Below, in pieces: positions 10,301 through 17,538 of a stretch of DNA of 64,000 nt. The position numbers and the translations under genes were made by a program. Numbering within the stretch: the first letter of the stretch is position 1; each line of letters starts with the position of its first letter. Under the pieces are notes generated by a model that did no database searches, had not been told where the DNA came from, and saw nothing but the letters and a program-made list of their open reading frames with translations. Source of the stretch: Alphaproteobacteria bacterium (GTDB lineage Bacteria; Myxococcota_A; UBA796; GCA-2862545); NCBI GenBank assembly GCA_020632885.1, contig JACKEQ010000004.1:372001-436000 (forward strand), in the 5' to 3' direction.

Positions 10301-11019
10301 TCCACGGGCTGCTGGATGTCGCCACGGACCTGGAGCGGCGGCGCACCGGGGGCCCGGAGGAAGCGTCGGTACACCGAGGAGGCCCCGGTCGACGCGATCT
10401 CCCAGCTCTCTCCCTCGACCGCCACCTCCACGCGCTCGAAGCCGCCCGAGATGGGCCGCACGCCGATGCGCACGAGGCCCCGACCCTCCACCACGAGGGT
10501 CTCGCCGGCCGGCACGACGTATGCGGCGTCCGCCACGAGCTGGTCCCGCCCGTCGTCCGAGACCCCGCGGTGCTCCGCCACGTCCACGAGCAGCCCGAGC
10601 AGCGCCACGCTCCGCCCGACCCCGCGGGCCCGGGCCGCCACGCGTGCCGCCAGCTCCCCCGCGCCGTCCGGTGGGGCCGGGACGTCGTCCGCCCGCGCGA
10701 GGGCCCGCGCCGCGTCGTGCTCCCAGGCGGCCCAGTCCGCGAGCCACTGCCGCTCGTCCACCACCGCCACCGGAGTGCCCGGCGGGCCGAGCAGGTACCG
10801 GGTCAGCGGCTCCGGGTCGATCCACCAGCCGTCCTCGCCTGCGCGCAGGGCCACCGGCGTGCCGTCCGCCCGCGTGACCACGACCTCCTCGGCGAGCCGG
10901 AGGGGCATGCCGGGCCCGAGGGTGAGGATGCCCTCCCGGTCGGCCTCGCGCTCCCACGTCGTCGCCGACCAGCGCACCTCCCAGGCCGAGGCGAGCTGCA
11001 GCACCGCGGCGAGGATCAT
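7363..11019 (-). CDS. giant secreted protein with barrel-like C-terminus, candidate outer-membrane component of the polyglutamate locus
   Basis: This 1218-aa protein starts with a short signal peptide (MILAAVLQLASAWEV). Residues about 20-600 are beta-rich with arginine/proline-rich linkers; a helical, TPR-like region follows (about 570-690, with ARADRAVALAILGRRRLAW); then small beta domains. The last 270 residues (from about 949) show amphipathic strands of 9-12 residues separated by short turns, for example ERWTTAEIEVGAYRTEGRGW and LRMRVYAQADSN, as in outer-membrane beta-barrels. No named family is recognised. Lying between capC and capB in a fully coupled operon (ATGA upstream, GTGA downstream), it is the best candidate for an outer-membrane polymer exporter, a job Gram-positive PGA producers do not need. 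The secretion and barrel calls are from pattern; the export role is inference. Confidence 0.65.
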   Translation of the reverse strand: MILAAVLQLASAWEVRWSATTWEREADREGILTLGPGMPLRLAEEVVVTRADGTPVALRAGEDGWWIDPEPLTRYLLGPPGTPVAVVDERQWLADWAAWEHDAARALARADDVPAPPDGAGELAARVAARARGVGRSVALLGLLVDVAEHRGVSDDGRDQLVADAAYVVPAGETLVVEGRGLVRIGVRPISGGFERVEVAVEGESWEIASTGASSVYRRFLRAPGAPPLQVRGDIQQPVEVVVRRERLRRWLLLPAHQRRPAEGIAAVEWDALQGLPADFTPWLDDLDPAVATWARVRSIERASGAELLALCDPAVPGDPAVAHAVLRRAADLPIDVPLAWLETVEGPDPRVLADWLDGQQGTRPHGVALLERARRGRPADRPLARDEVRHAALATRWVGLEADRDAEATWRFAPDGLGVPRNRVEPGQTARFTVQTAHPDLRQAVRWVAAPGTRLTLDGREVAGEGELHHALAAGVHTVEVHEGALLTPTRGWEGGTPGVGWRAVPLPATFVLPGRGAPLDLRVAADGPVTLVFDDGRIERLEAGGEVRAGPYATSVRVEGDGSAGLAGRMLRVASEEPPEPDLEDALERIREATRQIDAGHPRARADRAVALAILGRRRLAWTDVAALAEVDPDLHREAWAHVATVPVLTRLEGPLDAATARAFGEPDAARALEALERGERDEAVVIASTAGEEVLRRALAGLAWVPVQRADAGGGLIPVELEGPPEREGVWAAVEDALVLSPWPADETVVVREGAVDRVVSPRRGLVLELHCRDLALRGAPCALEAFGTTTPGAVVSDGGDARVEVDGNVAEIGPVDPDQVVVVRASDAGGLVRAGVRRLGLAVRGRTAIRVPDDRLARIEVVSGDVRPVAPLLAEEDGRLVVHPRGQLVLQGSGTALVTLSEVRDEDDDLELERPARPMPTSLLTVDDLWPELARPSHRDVPRGPTWKAQMAGVVAYDGQYRERWTTAEIEVGAYRTEGRGWSFGEVWVRAPGGLGAVGEVGRRSGRSLVGLRGWGSTTFLGDAGEIGVQAHLRTQTGPKLAWLRAEIWPRLSWVSLQPRRVVDPRTWSRYRLVHYAGVDARMTVLSEPTRDLRMRVYAQADSNAGPSLDRMTLGSRADVLVARHLRLSAEGALDLVFKDLDRDAGRLTPRLAVSADFDAWWGPRRFLPFAEATASGIGDLSGQAGFSVHWTRFRGLRDPPPTRDLFRTAREGR

Positions 11020-11795
11020 CGTGCCCAGGCCTTCAGGACAGCCCAGAGGCGCGCGCGGAGAGCGGGGTCGTCGCGGAGGGCCGTCCGGGTGGCCTTGTTC
11101 AGCTCCAGGTGCGCGACGGGCGCCCGGCCCGCGAGGGCGCGGACCTGGAGGTTGGTGGACCCCGCCAGGGACGGCACGGCCTTCCCGTCGGCCGCGACCC
11201 AGCCGAGCGTCGTGAGGCCCTCGGTGAGCGAGGCGGCCCCCCAGCCCCCCACCACCACGTCCGCGCCCGTGTGTCCCCCGCCGAACCCGTGGATCTGCAC
11301 GAGCACGGGGTCCTCCAGGGCGTCCACGAGGGCCAGGGTGAGGGTCTGGAAGCCGCCCTCGGCCTGGTGGGCGGCGTCGGTGGTGTCGGCGAGCTTGCGG
11401 TGGGTGGTGGCGAACAGGGCGGCCCGGGCGTCCGATTCGGCGAACAACAGCCCTGTGAGCTCGCCGGTGCCGAGGTCGAACCACGGGTGGGGTGCCTGCA
11501 CGACCCACGGGCTGGCGGGCCCGAGGCGGACGGCGAGCAGACCCCACCCCGCGTTGCTGCCGAGCAGGGCGATGCCGTCGCTGACGTCCAACGAGAGCCC
11601 GAGGGCGGAGGCGCGCTCGGGGAGACCGGCGGGCACGGCGCCCGACGGGGCCGCGCGCACGAGGTCCCGGACGAGGGCGCCGAGCTCGGCGCGCTGGGTG
11701 ACATCGGGCACGACCAGGGCGTCGGCGTCCCGTACGCGCAGCTCGCCCGTGCGCTCCCACGGTGTCGTCGCCAGCGCGAGCCCGAGGAGGATCAT
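11016..11795 (-). CDS. secreted hydrolase-like protein of the polyglutamate locus
   Basis: This 259-aa protein begins with a short signal sequence (MILLGLALATTPWERT). Three conserved-looking blocks are spaced like the active site of zinc-dependent peptidase-like amidohydrolases that cut polyglutamate: APHPWFDLGTGELTG (about residues 100-114), VLVQIHGFGGG (about 172-182) and HLELNKATR (near the C-terminus). PGA hydrolases and N-formylglutamate amidohydrolases use His/Glu/Asp sets in comparable places, but I cannot confirm homology by eye, so 'PGA hydrolase-like' is an inference helped by gene context. PGA loci usually include a depolymerase or transferase in this position. The gene overlaps both neighbours by ATGA, so production is probably coupled to the two large exported proteins. 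Confidence 0.6.
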   Translation of the reverse strand: MILLGLALATTPWERTGELRVRDADALVVPDVTQRAELGALVRDLVRAAPSGAVPAGLPERASALGLSLDVSDGIALLGSNAGWGLLAVRLGPASPWVVQAPHPWFDLGTGELTGLLFAESDARAALFATTHRKLADTTDAAHQAEGGFQTLTLALVDALEDPVLVQIHGFGGGHTGADVVVGGWGAASLTEGLTTLGWVAADGKAVPSLAGSTNLQVRALAGRAPVAHLELNKATRTALRDDPALRARLWAVLKAWAR

Positions 11796-14188
11796 CGGCC
11801 CCCCACGCCCGGGATGGCCCAGTGCCGCTCGTCCAGGGGCGCCGCACCCGTGGCCCAGGTCGACGACACCCAGATCCACACGGGGTCGTCGCGCTCCTCG
11901 AGGGAGAGCTCCAGCGCCGCCGCCCCCTCGAGCCGCGAGCCGAGCCAGAGCCGCAGGGGCTCCACGTTCGTCCAGGTGTCCTCCACCCGCGACATCACCT
12001 CCGCCGGCCCCGCGCTGGTCGAGAGCGCGATGCGGCCCTCGCGGCGTCGATCGGCCACGGGCAGCCCGTCCACGCCCTCCCCGACCAGCCGCCACACCAG
12101 GGCCCCGTGGGACTCGTCCTTCCGGCGGGCCACGTGCACCGAGAGGCCCTCGCCGCCGGGCGGAACGGGGATCGTGCGCGCGCGCCCGGGCTCCAGCAGC
12201 CACATGCGACGCACCGCCCAGGGCTGGGGACCCGGCGCGTTGGCGAGGAACACGCCCGGCCCGCGCACCGCCACCCGCAGCGGGCCCGGCGGCAGGCGCT
12301 CGAAGCGCAGCGTGCCCGCGGCCGAGAGCAGCTCGCGCACGTCCTTCCGGCCCTCGAAGGTGAAGGTGACCTCCTTGCCCACCCGGTCCGGCGGCACCCG
12401 GTAGTCCACGAGGAGGCGTCCGGTCGGCGGGATCACGAGGGTCTGCTCCTCGCGGCGGAGCCGGTTGCGCGTGCCCCCCTCCTTCGGCTCGGCCACCAGC
12501 TCGAAGGGCGGCGGGAGCTCGAGCACCCGGTACTCCAGTCCCGACGCGCCACCCGTGCTCCTCCAGGTCCAACGCACCTGGGCGTCGATGCGGATGGCGC
12601 GACCCTGGCGCGCGAGCTCCTCCACGCCGGCCGGGTAGCGGGCCCGCCAGGTACGGCGCGCGTAGGGCAGGTAGCGGGCACGCAGGGACTCCGCGAGGCT
12701 CTCGACCGGGTAGCCGGGCTCCGGGACGTCCGACGGGGCCGCCCGCTCCTTCACGAACACCTGCACGTCCACAGGGCCCTGCGACCACACCAGGAGCGCC
12801 GAGGGATCCGGGGTGCTCGCGAGGTACCACTCGGTCTCCTCGGAGACCCTGGCGGACGAGGGATCATCGCCCTGAGTGTAGCGCTCGTAGGGCGACGCGA
12901 TGGCGGCGATGGGGAGGTCGCGGGTCCAGCGGTCGCGGCCCACCCGCTCCAGCACCACGGCGCCGGAGGGCTCCGGCTCCGCAGGCCCGAGGCCGGGAAG
13001 TCGCCCGGGGGGGAGGCGGGGCCGGGCCACCACACGGATCTCGTGGTCTGCGGGCAGGCCGAAGAGGAGCGGACGGCCGGCGTCGGCCCGCCAGTAGATC
13101 AGGCCCGTCAGGTCGGGCCCGAGCCGCTGGGTACCCCCCTCCAGCTCCAGCCGCGGCGGGTCGCCCCACGCCCTGTCGCGCATCGGCCCCGTCGTAGAGG
13201 CCCTCAGCAGCGTCGGCCCCTCCTCGTCGAACGGATCGCGGGCGATGCGCACCTCGCGGGTGCCGGGCGGGAAGGTCAGCGGACCCACCTCCGTCACCCG
13301 CCCGAGGTCCTTCACCTCGCCGAGCCCCTCTCCCACCACCTCCAGCCAGGTGCGGGTCGGGCGGGGCTCCCGGCCATCCGGGGCGGTCCAGCGGGCGTCG
13401 AAGACCACCTCACCCTCGAGGTTGTAGGCGGCAGCACCGCCAGGGGGCACCGCGAACCCGAGCGCTGCGGCGTCGTCCATCGGGAGCCAGGCGTCTGCAG
13501 AGGCCACGCGAACGGGTCGATCCGCCTGGGACACCGAGGCCAGGCGCCGCCAGAGCGAGCGCGACGCGCGCTGTCGCCAGTCCAGCGGCATCTCGTCCCA
13601 CCCCCAGGGTCCCATGCGTGCCGCTGCCTTCTCGGCACGCTCGGCGTCCGCACCCACCACGAAGCGCACCTGGTCCACGGTGTCGCGGGTGCCCTCCTCG
13701 AAGGCCACCACGAGCGCCCGTCCGCCCGGGGGCAGGTGGAGTGCCGTGAGCTCGAGGCGCGCGGTGGCCACGGGCACGTCCACCTCGAAGGTGCGCGGGT
13801 CGGCGACCTGCCGGTCGTAGCGGGGCCCGACGGCCACGGGGAGCAGGGGGTCGTCGGGCTGCTCGGGAAGCGCCCAGCCCGCCCGGGAGGACGTCCAGGG
13901 CGCGCCGCTCGCGAGCTCCTCGCCAGCCAGGTCGAAGGCCCGCCACCCGAGCTGCACGGGGTAGGTGGCCCGGGGATCGGTGGCCCAGGCGGCCGGGGTC
14001 TCCAGCCACATCTGCACCCGCACGGCCGTCCCTCCGGTCACCGCGAGGGACACCGATCCCCCGGGGTCCAGCACGTACGCCAGCCAGACGTCGCCCTCAC
14101 CGGCCCGGTGGGTCTCCCGATCGGCGAGCAGCCAGGTGGCCAGGAGCAGGAGCGCCAGCCAGCCGGACCACCCCGCGAGCCGCTTCAC
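11792..14188 (-). CDS. membrane-anchored beta-rich periplasmic protein of the polyglutamate locus
   Basis: This 798-aa protein has an N-terminal signal anchor (VKRLAGWSGWLALLLLATWLL) followed by an all-beta exported portion with repeated sandwich-like segments (for example GSVSLAVTGGTAVRVQMWLE and LRFERLPPGPLRVAVRGPG). It contains almost no cysteine and many Pro/Arg turns, as in periplasmic scaffold proteins. I recognise no family. The start is a GTG that overlaps the capC stop (GTGA), so it is coupled to capC; its own stop overlaps the next gene by ATGA. Its position between the membrane synthase subunit CapC and the barrel-like protein suggests a periplasmic adaptor linking the inner membrane to the outer one; that is inference. 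Confidence 0.7.
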   Translation of the reverse strand: MKRLAGWSGWLALLLLATWLLADRETHRAGEGDVWLAYVLDPGGSVSLAVTGGTAVRVQMWLETPAAWATDPRATYPVQLGWRAFDLAGEELASGAPWTSSRAGWALPEQPDDPLLPVAVGPRYDRQVADPRTFEVDVPVATARLELTALHLPPGGRALVVAFEEGTRDTVDQVRFVVGADAERAEKAAARMGPWGWDEMPLDWRQRASRSLWRRLASVSQADRPVRVASADAWLPMDDAAALGFAVPPGGAAAYNLEGEVVFDARWTAPDGREPRPTRTWLEVVGEGLGEVKDLGRVTEVGPLTFPPGTREVRIARDPFDEEGPTLLRASTTGPMRDRAWGDPPRLELEGGTQRLGPDLTGLIYWRADAGRPLLFGLPADHEIRVVARPRLPPGRLPGLGPAEPEPSGAVVLERVGRDRWTRDLPIAAIASPYERYTQGDDPSSARVSEETEWYLASTPDPSALLVWSQGPVDVQVFVKERAAPSDVPEPGYPVESLAESLRARYLPYARRTWRARYPAGVEELARQGRAIRIDAQVRWTWRSTGGASGLEYRVLELPPPFELVAEPKEGGTRNRLRREEQTLVIPPTGRLLVDYRVPPDRVGKEVTFTFEGRKDVRELLSAAGTLRFERLPPGPLRVAVRGPGVFLANAPGPQPWAVRRMWLLEPGRARTIPVPPGGEGLSVHVARRKDESHGALVWRLVGEGVDGLPVADRRREGRIALSTSAGPAEVMSRVEDTWTNVEPLRLWLGSRLEGAAALELSLEERDDPVWIWVSSTWATGAAPLDERHWAIPGVGGR

Positions 14189-16728
14189 TCCCGCCCCATG
14201 GCAGCGGGCTGCAGGAGCGGATCGCCCTCGGGGAGACCGCGGTAGCGCGGCAGCCACGTGCGCTCGCAGCGTCCGTCCTCGCAGCGCTCGAGCTCCACCC
14301 AGCCGCACTGATCCGACCGGGTACACCGCAGGCGCATGCCGATCCCGGCCCGCTGCAGCCGGCCCTCCACCCGCTCGACCTCGCGCCGCGTGCGCATCTC
14401 GCGGATCGGGAGGTCCCACAGCGCCGCCCACTCGGGCATGGGGAGCGAGCGCCCGAGCAGGGCCCAGCGACGCTCGAGCCCCTCCAGCTCGTCGAAGGCC
14501 ACGAACCGGTGCCGGAGCCGCGTGTCCACCATGAGCACCACGTGGTCGCCCTCGTCGCGCGCCCAGCGCAGCGGGGTGTCCCGGCGGCGGAGCACCTGAT
14601 CGTCGAGGGTGGCCTGGTAGGGCACGGGGGCGGACCCCAGCAGCGCCTCGACCTCCGCGACCAGCGCCGGGGTCTCGGAGGCCTCGCGCCCGACGCTCCA
14701 GCCCCAGCTCCCCTCGAGGTCGTAGACGTCGCGCAGGCCGCGGATCTCGAGGACCCGGGCGTCCGGCCAGGCCTCCAACAGCCCCGTGGCCAGGGCGTGG
14801 GCCGGCCGCGTGCCGGCGGCGCTACCGTGCTCGATGGCCGGCGGCGCGTCGACCAGGATGGCCCGGGCCTCCAGCGCCGAGGCGAGCTGCAGCGCGAACG
14901 GAAGCACACCGGGGTTCTGGGCCTCGGGCACGTGCACCACGAGCGGTCGCGCACCGCGGCGCACCTGGGCGTGCACGCCTTCGCCGGCCAGGACGAGCAC
15001 GTCGCCCTCGCGCTCCACGCCCCACGCGAACCATGCCGCCGAGCGCCGGGCCATGCCCTCGCCGAGGTCGTCGCCCGCCGCGAAGCGCGCCATGGCCGCC
15101 GCCAGCTCGAAGCGCACGGCCCGCTGTGCCCCCAGGGGGAAGGGCGGTGCGTTCTCGTCGGGGTCGAGCCGGACGAGGGGCGCGTCGCGGCTGTCGGCGC
15201 CGTCGCGTGCCCGCGCAGAGGCGCCCAGGCCGAGCCGGGTGACCTCCGCCGCACCCGCGCGCAGGGTGAGGTCCGGGAGCACTGAGGTGAGGGCCGCCAT
15301 GTCCACGCCCTCCAGGTCGTCGCCCCGCGCCTGGAGGTAGGACACCACGGTCGCCTCCACGCGCCACACCGCTCCCTCGCGCTGGAGCGCGCGCAAGCCG
15401 ACCTCGCAGCCCGCACCCTCCGGCGCACAGAGCAACACGGCGCGGCTGTCGAGCACAGGGGCCAGATCGAGCACCGCCTGCGCGAGCCCCGGGCTGCCCA
15501 CGCGCGCCACGAGCGCCGGCCCGCTGCCCGCGCGCCGCACCAGCGTGCCGAAGCCGTCCCCGCCCGAGACCGTGTCCTGGATCTGCGCGCGGCTCGGGAT
15601 GCGCCCCTGGTTGGCGTACGCGGCCAGCACCACCTCCGCCTCGGCGGGCGCGGGGGCCACCTCGAACCGCGGCGGGAGCAGCCACGCGAGCGCGTACCCG
15701 AGCGTCCCCGCCCCCAGGAAGCCCGCGAGCGAGCACACCAGCGTGGGCACCGCGAACCGGAAGGGCTCGCCGTGCTTGTGCATGCGCAGGCCCATCAGCG
15801 TGGGCAGGAGGTAGCCGAAGCCGAACAGGTCGTGGATGCGCGCACCCGGCCACGCGAAGCCCACCGCCCAGCCGAGCCCGAGCTTCACGAGGTAGATCGA
15901 CACGAACGCGAGCACCATGAGCCGCCCGCCGGTGAGGTTCGCGTTGCGGACGGCCGGAAGGCGCACGAGGAGCGCCAGGAGCCCCCAGACGAGGAAGGCC
16001 TCGCCGAAGGTGGACGCCACGCGGGCCGGCCAGAGCCAGCACACCGAGAGCAGCCCGGGAACGATGATACCGCCGTAGTCGAACCCGTACTCCCGGTTGG
16101 TCACCGACCCGAGCCAGGCGCCCGCCAGCAGGAGCATGTAGGCCTTCGGCGACGTGACGAAGTCGACGGCGAGGTCCTCGTACGTGAGCTCGAAGCTCGT
16201 CATCGAGAGGTTGGTGTACGGCAGGAGCACCCAGGTGAGGAGGAACCAGGTGAGGAGCACGGGTACGCCGAGCCGCAGGACCCCGCGGCCCATCCCGGTG
16301 CGCCAGAGGGCGTTGGCACCGAGCGGCATCACGAGGAGACCCATGGAGTGGAGCGCCGGGGACAGCGGACGGTCGAGCCAGGCGGCGATCGCGTCCAGCC
16401 CGATGCCCTCCACGAGCAGCCGGATGGTGACCGAGCCGAGCAGGAGGGCGAAGAAGCGGTCGCGGCCGAACAACCGCGACGTGGGCCAGTGGGTGGGCGT
16501 GAGGTCCGACAGCCAGTACACGAAGGCGTACGTCATGCCGGCCTCGATCACGACGACCGCGCCGGTCTCGGGCTGGATGGCGAAGATGCTCGCGAGGTAG
16601 CCGGGCACCACGAGGCCCGTGAAGTTCCACCCGAGGGTCTCCTGGAAGATCCAGGTGATCAGGAGCCCGAGGAGGACCGACGTGAGGATGGAGTTGTCCA
16701 GCACGGACGTCGGGAAGAGGTCCACCAT
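14185..16728 (-). CDS. capC: tandem CapC/PgsC membrane protein with soluble C-terminal domain
   Basis: CapC/PgsC is the small integral membrane partner of CapB (about 150 aa in Bacillus). Here two CapC-like units lie in tandem: the first at about residues 10-150 with WNFTGLVVPGYLASIFAI, the second at about 185-350 with YGFDYGGIIVPGLLSVCWLW; the two motifs align (W/F-x-[FY]-x-G-[LI]-[VI]-VPG-x-L). About ten transmembrane helices can be counted. From about residue 370 to 847 the protein is soluble, presumably periplasmic, with AQIQDTVSGGDGFGTLVRR and VHAQVRRGARPLVVHVPEAQ, of unknown family. The N-terminal MVDLFPTSVLDNSILTSVLL is typical of the longer CapC forms. An AGGAAG sits 11 nt before the ATG. 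It is the second gene of the operon, 30 nt after the small membrane gene. Confidence 0.9.
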   Translation of the reverse strand: MVDLFPTSVLDNSILTSVLLGLLITWIFQETLGWNFTGLVVPGYLASIFAIQPETGAVVVIEAGMTYAFVYWLSDLTPTHWPTSRLFGRDRFFALLLGSVTIRLLVEGIGLDAIAAWLDRPLSPALHSMGLLVMPLGANALWRTGMGRGVLRLGVPVLLTWFLLTWVLLPYTNLSMTSFELTYEDLAVDFVTSPKAYMLLLAGAWLGSVTNREYGFDYGGIIVPGLLSVCWLWPARVASTFGEAFLVWGLLALLVRLPAVRNANLTGGRLMVLAFVSIYLVKLGLGWAVGFAWPGARIHDLFGFGYLLPTLMGLRMHKHGEPFRFAVPTLVCSLAGFLGAGTLGYALAWLLPPRFEVAPAPAEAEVVLAAYANQGRIPSRAQIQDTVSGGDGFGTLVRRAGSGPALVARVGSPGLAQAVLDLAPVLDSRAVLLCAPEGAGCEVGLRALQREGAVWRVEATVVSYLQARGDDLEGVDMAALTSVLPDLTLRAGAAEVTRLGLGASARARDGADSRDAPLVRLDPDENAPPFPLGAQRAVRFELAAAMARFAAGDDLGEGMARRSAAWFAWGVEREGDVLVLAGEGVHAQVRRGARPLVVHVPEAQNPGVLPFALQLASALEARAILVDAPPAIEHGSAAGTRPAHALATGLLEAWPDARVLEIRGLRDVYDLEGSWGWSVGREASETPALVAEVEALLGSAPVPYQATLDDQVLRRRDTPLRWARDEGDHVVLMVDTRLRHRFVAFDELEGLERRWALLGRSLPMPEWAALWDLPIREMRTRREVERVEGRLQRAGIGMRLRCTRSDQCGWVELERCEDGRCERTWLPRYRGLPEGDPLLQPAAMGRE

Positions 16729-16758
16729 CGTGGGCAGGCTTCCTGGGGCGGGCGGACG

Positions 16759-17418
16759 CTAGCGGTTGGCGACCGGCAGGGGTGTGGGCGCGGACGCGGG
16801 ACGGCGGGTGGGACGGGAGGCGATGCGGGCCTCGGCCCACGCGTACATGCCCACGGCGTAGCTCACGTCTGCCACGAGCCAGGCGACCGGCAGCACGAGG
16901 AGCACCGACGCCGGCACCCAGACGGAGCTCGCGGCGAGACCGACGGTGAGGCCGGTGAGGCCCACGAGGATCCCGGCGCGCTCGGACCAGCGGCGGGCGC
17001 CGAGGACGAACGCCACCGCCATCGCGAAGACGCCGAGGAGACCGCCGCGCGGATGCCACTGCAGGCTGCCGGACTCCACGGCCCAGCGCGTGGCCACCGC
17101 CTCGCGAGCGGCCTCCACCTGCGAGGGGTCGGCGCGGACGACCGTGACGCCGGCGTTCGGCAGGGCGGCTCCCTGGATGGACCCGAGCACGGGCACGCTG
17201 GCGATCTGGCTCGCCGGGACCGACGCGACGGCGAGCCAGCCCCTGGGGAGGGCCGTGGGCGCGGGCGCCACGGCACCCGCCTCCAGGATCACCACGCCGG
17301 CCGGGGTGGGCAGGCCGGAGGCGGACGGAACCGCGCGGAGCGGGCTCACGAGGAGGAGCACACCCACGAGGATCGCGCTCAGGGCGCAGCGCAGCAGCGA
17401 CAGACCACCAGGGACCAT
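16759..17418 (-). CDS. small membrane protein, first gene of the leftward polyglutamate operon
   Basis: This 219-aa protein has a signal-anchor-like N-terminus (LLRCALSAILVGVLLLV), a periplasmic segment of about 90 residues, then two to three transmembrane helices (about 125-185) and a short basic tail. I do not recognise the family. Some non-Bacillus PGA loci encode an extra small 'poly-gamma-glutamate system protein', and this gene could play that part, but sequence alone does not show it. There is no ribosome site before the ATG at 17418. Instead TAGAAT lies 6 nt upstream (17425-17430), which suggests a leaderless mRNA starting at the ATG. It heads the six-gene operon running to 3683. Confidence 0.65.
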   Translation of the reverse strand: MVPGGLSLLRCALSAILVGVLLLVSPLRAVPSASGLPTPAGVVILEAGAVAPAPTALPRGWLAVASVPASQIASVPVLGSIQGAALPNAGVTVVRADPSQVEAAREAVATRWAVESGSLQWHPRGGLLGVFAMAVAFVLGARRWSERAGILVGLTGLTVGLAASSVWVPASVLLVLPVAWLVADVSYAVGMYAWAEARIASRPTRRPASAPTPLPVANR

Positions 17419-17424
17419 GCAGTC

Positions 17425-17430
17425 ATTCTA
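17425..17430 (-). promoter_or_regulatory. -10-like box, likely leaderless start of the capC/capB operon
   Basis: Read on the minus strand the hexamer is TAGAAT (five of six bases of the TATAAT consensus), followed by 6 nt and then the ATG at 17418. Such spacing puts transcription initiation at or next to the start codon. No convincing -35 is visible at the normal distance. Confidence 0.45.
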
Positions 17431-17515
17431 GACCGCTCGGGCCATGTCGCCCACCTCGGGCACTGTCGGATCCCTGACGTCACCCTTTCGACACGTCCGC
17501 GTCGGGGTTTAGAGG

Positions 17516-17521
17516 TACACT
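17516..17521 (+). promoter_or_regulatory. -10-like box for the vWA-capA operon
   Basis: TACACT (four of six consensus bases) precedes the GGAGGTGGG ribosome site (17528-17536) and ATG at 17539, leaving a leader of about 10 nt. The surrounding stretch 17460-17520 is one of the least GC-rich parts of the window and is shared with the divergent operon, so common regulation of both polyglutamate operons from the 120-bp gap is plausible. No -35 with correct spacing is obvious. Confidence 0.4.
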
Positions 17522-17538
17522 GAGCACGGAGGTGGGAA

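Noticed and set aside
7912..12363. 1483-codon plus-strand frame opposite the exported proteins of the polyglutamate operon
   Set aside because: Low-complexity His/Arg/Pro composition, no ribosome site and no recognisable domain; the minus-strand genes are coupled by overlaps and have signal peptides.
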